Shown: in pieces, positions 44,055 through 51,559 of the stretch
How positions within the stretch are numbered: the first letter of the stretch is position 1
Layout: each line of letters begins with the position of its first letter
Notes under the pieces: generated by a model
What the model was told of the DNA's origin: nothing
The model's database searches: none
Seen by the model: the letters and a program-made list of their open reading frames with translations, nothing else
Position numbers and translations under genes: made by a program
From: Devosia sp. LC5
GTDB taxonomy: Bacteria; Pseudomonadota; Alphaproteobacteria; Rhizobiales; Devosiaceae
Assembly: GCF_000735585.1 (NCBI RefSeq)
Contig: NZ_JNNO01000013.1
Location: 22,397 to 86,396, forward strand
Direction: 5' to 3'
DNA length: 64,000 bases

Positions 44055-45426
44055 TCCCGACGCTGAACTTGAGGTTTTCGATGATCTCGCAACTCGCCTG
44101 TCTGGTCGTGTCGCGCTGGCTCCAATGGTCGCCGGTGCTCCAAATTTCAAAGCTGCGCCACACAAGTTTCGGCCAGCGCCAGACGGCGGTCTAGCGGCCC
44201 ACCAGATTGAACGGCTCTGCGTCATCACGCGCGATTTCCATACCTTGTCATCGACAACTCCGCACTCTGGCACCGTCGTAGTCACCAGACTGGCCGCTGA
44301 TGGCAGGCCGGAATTCGTGCCTCTGGCCGGCCCAGCGGATGAACGCGCGGCCGCTGTTGCCTACCTGCGGCAGCAGTTTGAGGCGCCGAGGCGGGTCCGA
44401 AAGCTGGTGGCGGCCAACGACAATGCCGGCGGCGCCACGACTACAACGGCCCCTGCCAAGACAGTGAAGCGTCTAGAAACTGTCGATGCGGAAACCCTCC
44501 TCGCGACAGAATTCCCGCCGGTGCAATGGGTTGTGCCAGGGTTCATTGTTGAGGGGCTAACGATCCTTGGCGGCCGTCCGAAGCTCGGCAAGAGCTGGCT
44601 GGCGCTGAATGCTTGCATGGCTGTGGCCGGGGGCGCCAGTGCATTTGGAAGGGCAGAATGCGAGCAAGGTGATGTGCTTTACTTGGCGCTGGAGGACAAT
44701 GACCGACGGCTGAAGGATCGTCTGCGCACATTGCTACCTGTGATCATCAAGCGCCCAAACATCTCAGCTTTGCGCACAGCAACTAAATCCTCGAAAATCG
44801 GCGCCGGCCTGATTGAAGAGATCGAGGACTGGCGTGTGCACGTCACGAAGCCTCGTCTGGTCGTCATTGATACTTTCCAGAAGGTCCGGCAGCCCAAGAA
44901 GGGAAACGCTGGGATCTACGAGGACGACTACAACGCCGCTGGTGCCCTCCAAAGCTACGCGAGCGAAAAGCGCTTGGCGATCGTCGTCGTAACGCACGTT
45001 CGAAAGTCCGAGGCCGACGATCCACTGGAAATGATCAATGGTTCGAACGGCATCACCGGGGCAGCTGACAGCATCCTAATTCTGGATCGCGACACCGGAG
45101 GCACCAAGCTTTACGGTCGCGGTCGAGACCTCTCGGAATTTGACTACGCCATGAAGATGGACAACGGCCGATGGACGGTTCTTGGCAACGTCAATGAGGT
45201 TGGACAATCCGAAGAGCGGGTTCAGATCATTGAGGCAATGAAACTGGCCGCCCGCGAAGTCACACCCCAAGAACTTGCCGACAACCTCGGCTGGCCATCG
45301 GTAAACGTCCGCCGCTTGGTCACGAAGATGGTCGCAGCTGGTCAACTGGATAAATCTGGTTTCGGCAAATACTCGCTACCGTACCCTGGTAACACCGATC
45401 ACACCGGTAACAGTCAACCAACTTAG
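44029..45426 (+). CDS. RepA-like AAA helicase/replication protein
   Basis: The 465-residue protein has an N-terminal region of unknown fold (about 1-165) and an AAA_25/RepA-type ATPase from about residue 175. Walker A is ILGGRPKLGKSWLALNA, Walker B is LVVIDTFQKVRQP, and HVRKSEADDPLEMINGSNG matches the sensor/motif 3 part of the RSF1010 RepA and Sak4-like group. The last 70 residues form a winged helix (TPQELADNLGWPSVNVRRLV). It is probably the element's replicative helicase or loader. The start at 44029 lies in the preceding gene. Confidence 0.8.
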   Translation: MTSAPKQPDPDAELEVFDDLATRLSGRVALAPMVAGAPNFKAAPHKFRPAPDGGLAAHQIERLCVITRDFHTLSSTTPHSGTVVVTRLAADGRPEFVPLAGPADERAAAVAYLRQQFEAPRRVRKLVAANDNAGGATTTTAPAKTVKRLETVDAETLLATEFPPVQWVVPGFIVEGLTILGGRPKLGKSWLALNACMAVAGGASAFGRAECEQGDVLYLALEDNDRRLKDRLRTLLPVIIKRPNISALRTATKSSKIGAGLIEEIEDWRVHVTKPRLVVIDTFQKVRQPKKGNAGIYEDDYNAAGALQSYASEKRLAIVVVTHVRKSEADDPLEMINGSNGITGAADSILILDRDTGGTKLYGRGRDLSEFDYAMKMDNGRWTVLGNVNEVGQSEERVQIIEAMKLAAREVTPQELADNLGWPSVNVRRLVTKMVAAGQLDKSGFGKYSLPYPGNTDHTGNSQPT

Positions 45427-45509
45427 ACCCACCACTACTCAGGTAACAGTGTGTCTAAGTGTTACCGCTGTTACCTGTGTTACCGGGGTCTAATAGAAAA
45501 GGACACCCT

Positions 45510-45668
45510 ATGACCTACCGCACTATTGAAGTCCGCCCCTTCGACGCCGAGGTCGACGTGCTCGACGCCATTACCAGCAAGACCATTCGTCAGCCGGTTC
45601 GCGTTGTCGGCAGTGGCAAACTATGGCCTGGGCGCCATGACCACGTGTTCGGGAAGATGCCGTCCTAG
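45510..45668 (+). CDS. Small phage-element protein, unknown
   Basis: The 52-residue product starts MTYRTIEVRPFDAEVDVLDA and ends HVFGKMPS. AGAAAAGGA precedes the ATG. No family is recognised. The 84 bases before it contain repeated GGTAACA/TGTTACC words (GTTACCGCTGTTACCTGTGT), which could be a regulator or replication site. Confidence 0.5.
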   Translation: MTYRTIEVRPFDAEVDVLDAITSKTIRQPVRVVGSGKLWPGRHDHVFGKMPS

Positions 45669-45903
45669 AGGGGGGTGGGTCATCCTCTACGACCCCTCGC
45701 CGTCCACACCGCCGGCCCCCCACAACGATAATGCCAATACAGTTTTTTGCTCTCGCGCAGCGCGCGCACGCGAGGATTGAAATAATGGCCCGTAGGGCGC
45801 GCGAGGGGAACGCTGAAGTTTCAGCCTCAAAACTACATATTACCCATACCGCGGCCTTGACCGCATTCCCGCCGGCAATGACCGGCACTCTGAGGACCAT
45901 CCC

Positions 45904-46794
45904 ATGCAACTTGCGCATCAGGCGCCCGCTGGCTTCGTGCCTGCCAACGACAATTATCGCAACCCACGTCCAGTGTTGGCCTGGCCTACCGGCAAGCGCC
46001 TTGCAACGGCCCGCCGGCATGCGGACTTGATAATGCTCATCGACTATCGGCGCCTGATCGACACAGCCTACGGCACCCCCACGAACGACAACTATAGAGA
46101 TCCCGCTCCCGCTCCTGGCCAGAAGGAAGCCCGCCCGGCCGAAGACATCATCGAGCAAATGGACGCCATCTTCAACGAGGATGGCATCAGGCCGACTATC
46201 GGCGAATTGCACCGGCTGAGTGGCGTTCCATGGAAGGGCGATCACGGGTTCCAAGAGAACCAGCAGTCCCGGACAAGGATCTCCGCAATCGACCGAGGCG
46301 GTGTCGTTTGGCGCGAACTCGGCGGCTTGGAGTTCTTTTACGGCTCCACCTTGCACCGCTATCGCGAAGGGCCGGAAGCACGTTGGCAAAAGCCAATGGA
46401 GTTGCGTACGAGGCATCGCAACAAGAAGGGGTCCTCGCCGACCGTTGTCCCCAACAGTTCAGGGACGTGGAGCCTTGAGGATCAGATCGACGCAAGGCTA
46501 GAGTTGCGATCGATCTACGCGAAAATTCCGGCGTCCTCGGTTCGCATCCTCGAGCTGGCCCTGGGCAACACCAAAGCACGGGAACTCGGCAGAGCGTTCT
46601 GCAAGCCCGACGCCTCCGACAAGACTGCCGAACGCTTCGGCGTCCGGCTTATCGATCGGGCCATTGATCACCTGCGCGAGGCAGGGCGTCCTCAGATTGC
46701 ACCTGGCGCACGAATAGATAGAGGGGTTCCTCAGACCTCCCAAAACTTACCCGCTTCGGCGGGTTTTCTTTTGCCCACTCAACCGCAACTTTGA
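45904..46794 (+). CDS. Phage-element protein, unknown, with a sigma-region-4-like tail
   Basis: The 296-residue protein has two similar segments near the N-terminus (VPANDNYRNPRP and TPTNDNYRDPAP), a middle part with IDRGGVVWRELGGLEFFYG and a helical C-terminal part. There, LRSIYAKIPASSVRILELAL...RFGVRLIDRAIDHLREA has the rhythm of sigma-70 region 4 or a similar helix-turn-helix. It may be a late-gene activator. The reading frame runs through an intrinsic terminator (46749-46772), so the last 16 residues are encoded by the terminator region. The 235 bases before it show no convincing gene. Confidence 0.65.
   Translation: MQLAHQAPAGFVPANDNYRNPRPVLAWPTGKRLATARRHADLIMLIDYRRLIDTAYGTPTNDNYRDPAPAPGQKEARPAEDIIEQMDAIFNEDGIRPTIGELHRLSGVPWKGDHGFQENQQSRTRISAIDRGGVVWRELGGLEFFYGSTLHRYREGPEARWQKPMELRTRHRNKKGSSPTVVPNSSGTWSLEDQIDARLELRSIYAKIPASSVRILELALGNTKARELGRAFCKPDASDKTAERFGVRLIDRAIDHLREAGRPQIAPGARIDRGVPQTSQNLPASAGFLLPTQPQL
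46749..46772 (+). terminator. Intrinsic terminator inside the end of the preceding frame
   Basis: ACCCGC-TTCG-GCGGGT stem-loop with a stable TTCG loop, followed by TTTCTTTT. Very similar to the one at 51321-51347. Confidence 0.8.
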
Positions 46795-46812
46795 AAATTT
46801 CAGGAGGCCACA

Positions 46813-47340
46813 GTGCCGACTATCACCGCCGCTTTGGCCGCCCTGGAGCGGTACACCGGCTTTTCCCAATCGCGCAGCAGAACCGTTGCGCGTCGCCTGC
46901 AAGAGGCCGGCTTCCTGCCGCTAGGGTCGCCCGGTTCAGCGCCTCAGCTTGACCGCGCCGGCTTCGGCGCACTGTTCGTAGCCCTTGCCGCCGACACCAC
47001 GCTTCATGCCGCCGCAGACCGCGTTCGCCAGTACTTCGCGCTCACACCGGGCGGGGTGTCATTGGAAGGCGCCCCGGCATCGATCGGCACCGCCCGTTCC
47101 GAACTGCTCGCCCTGGTCGACACTGCCATTGAGGCCCCCGACGACCTGCGGCACGTCCAGATCGAGTTGGTGTCGAACTTTCCCGAACTGGCGCTGCATT
47201 GGGCGGACGGCACGGTGCAGCGCTACCAGCCCACCGGCACAGTTTCGAACCACTGGCAGGTCGACACTCACCGAAAATCCACCACCGTCACTGGCCGCGC
47301 GTTCCGCGATGCCGTGCGCGCAACATTCCGAAAGAACTGA
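46813..47340 (+). CDS. Phage-element protein, unknown
   Basis: The 175-residue protein starts with GTG (AGGAGG at 46802-46807). The first 50 residues (ERYTGFSQSRSRTVARRLQE) look like a helix-turn-helix followed by LPLGSPGSAPQLDRAGFG. The rest alternates helices and strands with no known motif. It heads a tightly packed gene row (stop/start TGAAATG with the next gene) that ends in the prohead protease. Confidence 0.65.
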   Translation: MPTITAALAALERYTGFSQSRSRTVARRLQEAGFLPLGSPGSAPQLDRAGFGALFVALAADTTLHAAADRVRQYFALTPGGVSLEGAPASIGTARSELLALVDTAIEAPDDLRHVQIELVSNFPELALHWADGTVQRYQPTGTVSNHWQVDTHRKSTTVTGRAFRDAVRATFRKN

Positions 47341-47341
47341 A

Positions 47342-47917
47342 ATGGCTTTTCTAAAGAAGACTAAGTCGGAGCCCTACGTTGCCCAGTCCCTCGCGGACTC
47401 CAACGCTGAATACGGCGTGCGCGCTGGTCGTTTGGCCGAACTCAGGGTTGCCTTGAACGGCCTACGATCGGAAGCAGTTGCGCTCGAGCGCGAACTCGGC
47501 CGCACGCCAGCACCGGTGATGCGCCCGTCGGTGGCCGCACTGCTTGGCGACGAAGTAGTTGACGAGCGAACCGGAAAGGCCACTCGCATGGCAGAACTCC
47601 GTCGCCTCATCGCCGATCACGAAGCCGCTGTGGAACTGCAGACCGCCCGCGTGAACGAGTCCAAGGGCGCGGCAAACATCGCCGCCTGCGATGCGGCAAA
47701 GCCCGAATACGGCCGGCGTGTGGCAGCGCTTGCTGCGGCACTAGAGACCGTCGCCGCCGCTAGGGCCGACTATCAGGAGCTCGTCAACGCCTTCGATGCC
47801 GAGGAGATTTCGTGGACCCGCCTCGGCGTGTTTGTGCCCAACTTCCTTGGCCCTCAGGGCGACGGCCATATCGAGCGGTTTGTGCGCGAAGCCAAGGAGT
47901 ACGGCTATGTCAGTTGA
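47342..47917 (+). CDS. Coiled-coil phage-element protein, unknown
   Basis: The 191-residue protein is mainly charged helices likely to form a coiled coil (residues 25-60 and 80-150: RLAELRVALNGLRSEAVALE, RMAELRRLIADHEAAVELQT), with a C-terminal globular end FVPNFLGPQGDGHIERF. Its place just before the protease suggests a head-assembly or scaffold-like role, but only position supports that. Confidence 0.65.
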   Translation: MAFLKKTKSEPYVAQSLADSNAEYGVRAGRLAELRVALNGLRSEAVALERELGRTPAPVMRPSVAALLGDEVVDERTGKATRMAELRRLIADHEAAVELQTARVNESKGAANIAACDAAKPEYGRRVAALAAALETVAAARADYQELVNAFDAEEISWTRLGVFVPNFLGPQGDGHIERFVREAKEYGYVS

Positions 47918-48071
47918 ATATGCAGATGCCCGTCGGAGCGGCCGCAGCAAGCGTGGCACGGGACTACGAAAGGTTACCGTCCGCGGTGTCACCGCTGTGA
48001 GCAACAAGAGCCCCGACCTCATTGCGCGTGAAATTCTTACGGCCCGTGCGGCTCGCAAGGTATCCCGATGA
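47907..48071 (+). CDS. Small basic phage-element protein
   Basis: The 54-residue product, MSVEYADARRSGRSKRGTGL and onward, is rich in Arg and Lys. It overlaps the coiled-coil gene by 11 bases and the protease gene by 4 (ATGA). The overlaps on both sides support it as real. Function unknown. Confidence 0.6.
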   Translation: MSVEYADARRSGRSKRGTGLRKVTVRGVTAVSNKSPDLIAREILTARAARKVSR

Positions 48072-48601
48072 CGGCGGAAGCGTTCGGGTATGCAGCAATA
48101 TTTGGAGAAGAGGCCACAATCGGGGGGCTCTTTCGCGAGAAGTTAAGGCGCGGTTGTTTTGCCAATTCGCTCGAGCAAGGGGACATTCGAGCGCTTTACG
48201 ATCACGACACCGGCCGCGTGATTGGCCGCACCAAATCGGGCACTCTACGTCTTCAGGAAGACCCGATCGGGCTGCGCTTCGAGCTAGATGTGGAAGAATC
48301 CACACCTGATGGTCAGACGGTCATGGCCCTTGTTGGCCGGCAAGACGTGAGCCAGTGCAGCTTCGGTTTTCGGGTGGTTGCCGAAGAGTGGCGAGATGAA
48401 GGGGAAGACACCCTGCCGCTCCGGATCATCACAGAAGTCGAGCTATTCGAGGTCTCGATCGTCGCGTGGCCGGCCTATGACACGACTAGCGTTCAACTGT
48501 CTGCGCGCAAAACGCACAACAGAGACGGTGCTTTCAGGCGTCGCTCAGAGTCCTGGGAACGAGCTAAAACCGCCATGCGCCGGCGCGGAATCTCGGTATA
48601 G
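48068..48601 (+). CDS. HK97-type prohead protease (peptidase S78)
   Basis: The 177-residue protein fits the S78 family in length and order: FGYAAIFGEEATIGG at the start, the catalytic His in ALYDHDTGRVIGRTKSG, the Ser in GRQDVSQCSFGFRV, and EVELFEVSIVAWPAYDTTSV near the end. In HK97-like phages it matures the capsid by cutting scaffold and capsid N-termini. Here no portal or capsid gene follows, which is the main oddity: the enzyme may act on capsids of another phage or be a relic. Confidence 0.88.
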   Translation: MTAEAFGYAAIFGEEATIGGLFREKLRRGCFANSLEQGDIRALYDHDTGRVIGRTKSGTLRLQEDPIGLRFELDVEESTPDGQTVMALVGRQDVSQCSFGFRVVAEEWRDEGEDTLPLRIITEVELFEVSIVAWPAYDTTSVQLSARKTHNRDGAFRRRSESWERAKTAMRRRGISV

Positions 48602-48604
48602 AAA

Positions 48605-48638
48605 AAGGCCCCGGCAGCAATTAAGCGCCAGGGCCCTT
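48605..48638 (+). terminator. Hairpin after the protease gene
   Basis: AAGGCCCCGGC pairs imperfectly with GCCAGGGCCCTT, followed by CTCTTC. A weak T-run makes this a likely but not certain terminator. Next, 48639-48881 is gene-free and includes a perfect TACTGCTAC/GTAGCAGTA inverted repeat at 48768-48793. Confidence 0.5.
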
Positions 48639-48881
48639 CTCTTCGCCAGCGCCGCGGAGGGCATCGCGCACCGGCTTGATCGTTAGATTGGTGCTGGCTG
48701 CGCGGGTTTCAACCGGGTCGCGTTGGTGTGATGGCTTCTTAGGTTTGGAATTGTATTTCGTGTTTCGTACTGCTACGCGACGCGGTAGCAGTAGCCAATC
48801 GACGCGTGATGGTCAGCATTTCGAGCAACTTTTTTGCGCGTTCAGTCGGCATTAATGCGCAACCATTCAATCAACCGTCAG

Positions 48882-48928
48882 TTGACTAACCCGTATGCGT
48901 GACGCATATGTTGTAAAATTCGCAACAT
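48882..48928 (+). promoter_or_regulatory. Promoter with two palindromes before the nucleotidyltransferase pair
   Basis: TTGACT (48882-48887) can serve as a -35 box. Two palindromes overlap the region after it: ATGCG-TGA-CGCAT (48895-48907) and ATGTTG-N9-CAACAT (48908-48928). AT content is well above the surroundings. The layout suits an autoregulated cargo operon. Confidence 0.55.
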
Positions 48929-48997
48929 CATACGGCTAGTATGGAGGTTGCGGCATACGATCAGCATAAGGGCTGACGATGCAGGAGATACGAGAAG

Positions 48998-49201
48998 ATG
49001 GTCGCAGCTGACTATCACATCGTTGATTTGCGCGAACGAGCGTCTCAGAAGCAGGCATTGCGAGATATTGATGCTCAGCGGGTCGTCGAAGGCCGTGCAT
49101 CTCCAAGGCAAATTCGTCGTGAGAACCACGTTCTCGGTAATATCGACATGAGCAGTTTCCGCATGGTGTCGATTGGCAGACGAGCTATCGGCGCACGCTG
49201 A
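48998..49201 (+). CDS. Small protein upstream of a nucleotidyltransferase-like gene, possible partner
   Basis: The 67-residue product starts MVAADYHIVDLRERASQKQA, contains RVVEGRASPRQIRRENHVLG and has a basic C-terminus. AGGAGATACGAGAAG lies before the ATG. It overlaps the next gene by 29 bases, which suggests translational coupling, as in toxin-antitoxin pairs. No known antitoxin fold can be recognised. Confidence 0.6.
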   Translation: MVAADYHIVDLRERASQKQALRDIDAQRVVEGRASPRQIRRENHVLGNIDMSSFRMVSIGRRAIGAR

Positions 49202-49988
49202 TCCTATCCTACTAACTGCTGAAGAAGTCGGGACCGTACTATCAATAGTGTCGGACTACGACCCTATCGTGGTTGGCGGCCAGTGCATCAGCATGTGGGT
49301 GGATTACCTTGCGCAATTCGATCGAGAAATAGCCTTATTGGGCAGCGTCTCCAGTGCTGACGTTGACTATTACGAGAACCCGAAGGCAGCAGAGAAACTT
49401 GCTGAGAGCCTTAAAGGCAACGTTCTCCTCCCGGATGACGCGCTCAACCTATCGGCCAACTCGTGCACGGTGACCGCTTTCGTGAATGGAAAGCGGATTC
49501 ACATCGACTTCATGCGTGAAGTAATCGGTGTCGATGCAAAAAATATCACTGGGCGATACGTGGCGATCGAGGGCAATTTCCCAAACATCGAAACCCCCGT
49601 GCGGCTTGCGCTGATGCACCCGCTCGACTGTGTCCAAAGCCGATTAGCGAATATCGAAACACTAGATCGGACGGATCGATGGTCCCTCATCCAGACAGAT
49701 GCAAGCTTCAAGGTTCTCCGCGCTTTCATCGACCACTTGCTCTCCCTTGGGGAGGTCAAAGAGGCAACCAGAACCATACAGCAGTTTGAATACGTTCTTA
49801 AAGAGCGCTTCTATCGGCCTTACGTCTATCCCTTCGTGGTCGGCAGAATATCGCCAATTGTCATGCTGAACCGATATCTTGATGAAACATTGATCGACGT
49901 CCGCTGGCGGGATCACACCTTGACCAACATAATCGAGCGATTGGCAGCCTACGAAGAAACGGTCCGAAAAAGGCTGGGTTTGGCTTAG
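49173..49988 (+). CDS. Nucleotidyltransferase-fold protein (AbiEii/MNT-like), candidate toxin or defence gene
   Basis: The 271-residue protein seems to start with TTG inside the preceding gene; the next Met is at residue 41. The nucleotidyltransferase signature is visible: GG at 35-36 (PIVVGGQCISMWVDYL), the acidic pair Asp63-x-Asp65 (SADVDYYENP) and a third acid Asp112 in KRIHIDFMREVIG. The C-terminal half is helical. Such layouts occur in AbiEii-type toxins and related abortive-infection enzymes. It is an inference that it transfers nucleotides to tRNA or protein. Base composition is lower in GC than the host. Confidence 0.7.
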   Translation: MADELSAHADPILLTAEEVGTVLSIVSDYDPIVVGGQCISMWVDYLAQFDREIALLGSVSSADVDYYENPKAAEKLAESLKGNVLLPDDALNLSANSCTVTAFVNGKRIHIDFMREVIGVDAKNITGRYVAIEGNFPNIETPVRLALMHPLDCVQSRLANIETLDRTDRWSLIQTDASFKVLRAFIDHLLSLGEVKEATRTIQQFEYVLKERFYRPYVYPFVVGRISPIVMLNRYLDETLIDVRWRDHTLTNIIERLAAYEETVRKRLGLA

Positions 49989-50108
49989 CGCCCCCTCGTC
50001 CGGGCAGCCTGACGGGAGGGGGTGGGCCAATCCCATCGGAGGTCCGCCTCCCCACACCGCATGCCCCCCACCGTACGCAGCCCGCCATTTCAAAAATATG
50101 AGGTCATC

Positions 50109-50489
50109 ATGCCTCGGCCACGCACGCCGATAGATAAAGCACGCGCCACCGGCGCTATTCTGAACCATCCCAGCCGCTACAAAGAGGCACCGTGCAGCAC
50201 CTCTCGGGGCGAGCCGCTTGGAGATCCGCCGGATTGGCTCACAGAGCCTCAGGCGACCGCCTGGCGCGACCTGGTCGGCGCCCTGCCCTGGCTAGATCTA
50301 TCTCACGGGGGCATCGTCGGAATTACCGCAAACCTGTTAGCGCAGCTGCGCGCCGGCGACGCGACCGTTTCGGCGATGAACCTGTTGCGGCTGTGCCTGG
50401 GTCAGCTTGGCGCCACTCCGGTGGATGCCCGGCGCGTGACAATCCCAGAACCGGAAAGTGATGACCCGGCGGAGAAGTATTTCAGCTAA
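50109..50489 (+). CDS. Phage terminase small subunit-like protein
   Basis: The 126-residue protein opens MPRPRTPIDKARATGAILNH followed by SRYKEAP, LGDPPDWLTEPQATAWRDLV, and ends with MNLLRLCLGQLGATPVDARR and DPAEKYFS. This order is that of small terminase subunits found ahead of TerL in rhizobial and HK97-like phages. No large subunit follows. In phage satellites a lone TerS can redirect the helper's packaging machine. Its end overlaps a convergent gene by 8 bases. Confidence 0.75.
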   Translation: MPRPRTPIDKARATGAILNHPSRYKEAPCSTSRGEPLGDPPDWLTEPQATAWRDLVGALPWLDLSHGGIVGITANLLAQLRAGDATVSAMNLLRLCLGQLGATPVDARRVTIPEPESDDPAEKYFS

Positions 50490-51234
50490 CTGTCCCTACC
50501 GCGGGTCGCATGATCGGACCGGGTAAGCTCGGGAGGCCCAAGCCTAAGGCATTTCCGGCGGCCGAAGTTCGTTGAGACACATAGGCTTCATAGGCACGCT
50601 TGCTTTCGTGGCCAGCCTCAAAAATGAACTGGCTGTGGCCTGATGCCATGCGCATCGCAGTGACTGCATCTGCCACAGCACCACCTTTGAACCAATGGTG
50701 GTAAAATGTGGTGAAGCCTACAAGGGCATCGCTCCAACTCACGTCGTCGTAGCTACCTATCACCGCCCAAAACGGTTTACTGTCTCCCAGATACATCGAC
50801 ATCCGCGTCCCAGAAGAGCCGCTGCAGGATGAAAAGCAAACCAGCAAACCATTTGGCAAAAAGTCATTGATGGGCAAGAGCATTCCCCTTAGCTCATGCC
50901 AGGTGACCAGTTCGCCCGACATCAACTGAAGTCCATCGCTATTCCCGTGCATACTAAAATGCATGACAGCAGGCGCTTGGTGGCGTTGCCACTCCCTGAT
51001 GAGGCGATCCTCGCTGGAGGCGACGGACAATGCCTTTTGCAAGTGTAGCCGATCGCCCGCCACGGTATACGCGTGGGCATGACCGGCCATCGACATCGCC
51101 TCACAAAGAGCCCGCCCCTCTGTCCGGCCGTCAAATAAATCGGCGGATGATGGGGATTCGACTATGTAGACAAAAGAATTCGACGGCATCCCAGATCCAT
51201 TCTTTGGCCTCGCGTCAACAGAATCTTGACGCAT
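50482..51234 (-). CDS. Caspase/CHAT-like cysteine peptidase fold protein, cargo
   Basis: The 250-residue protein has the His-Cys dyad layout of the caspase/CHAT clan: His96 in VMHFSMHGNSDGLQLM and Cys137 in GLLVCFSSCSGSSGTRM, separated by a short helix region. FWAVIGSYDDVSWSDALVGF later fits the next strand and helix. It is transcribed against the phage genes and preceded by an AT-rich stretch, as is usual for cargo. A Met at residue 16 is another possible start. It could be a defence effector or regulator. No gasdermin, sensor or partner gene is adjacent. Confidence 0.7.
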   Translation of the reverse strand: MRQDSVDARPKNGSGMPSNSFVYIVESPSSADLFDGRTEGRALCEAMSMAGHAHAYTVAGDRLHLQKALSVASSEDRLIREWQRHQAPAVMHFSMHGNSDGLQLMSGELVTWHELRGMLLPINDFLPNGLLVCFSSCSGSSGTRMSMYLGDSKPFWAVIGSYDDVSWSDALVGFTTFYHHWFKGGAVADAVTAMRMASGHSQFIFEAGHESKRAYEAYVSQRTSAAGNALGLGLPSLPGPIMRPAVGTVS

Positions 51235-51320
51235 GATTGGCTCACATAGCGAATTTACTATTATCTGAGCGTCTTATCTACGATGGGACACCGGTTTTCC
51301 CCGTCCCTCCCGTTTTCGCC

Positions 51321-51347
51321 ACCCGCCTTCGCCGGCGGGTTTTTCTT
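51321..51347 (+). terminator. Intrinsic terminator
   Basis: CCCGCC-TTCGCC-GGCGGG type stem followed by TTTTTCTTT. It stands just before the small gene at 51367. Confidence 0.8.
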
Positions 51348-51366
51348 TGCCCAGGACATTCCAAAT

Positions 51367-51558
51367 ATGACCACACCCGAATTTCGGGCGCGTCTCCGTG
51401 CGCTCATTCTTGACGCCGCAGACAGTGCCGCAGAGCCGATTGCGTTCGTTGATGAGCTGCTTGCAGAGGCGATCGCTGCAAACGTCGCGGCCGGCGATCG
51501 CGTTTCGACGGCAGCAATGCTGCGCAAGTTTGCTGACCAGATGATGGAACCGGCCTAA
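51367..51558 (+). CDS. Small phage protein ahead of the tape measure gene
   Basis: The 63-residue helical protein starts MTTPEFRARLRALILDAADS. It lies one base from the tape-measure gene start (TAAAATG), the place where phages often encode a tail-assembly chaperone, but the length and sequence give no family match. A related role is only suggested by position. Confidence 0.6.
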   Translation: MTTPEFRARLRALILDAADSAAEPIAFVDELLAEAIAANVAAGDRVSTAAMLRKFADQMMEPA

Positions 51559-51559
51559 A

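Noticed and set aside
45571..46416. 281-residue minus-strand frame in the phage element
   Set aside because: Antisense to the better-supported 296-residue gene. Its runs of Val/Cys/Gly do not look like a folded protein and it has no ribosome site.
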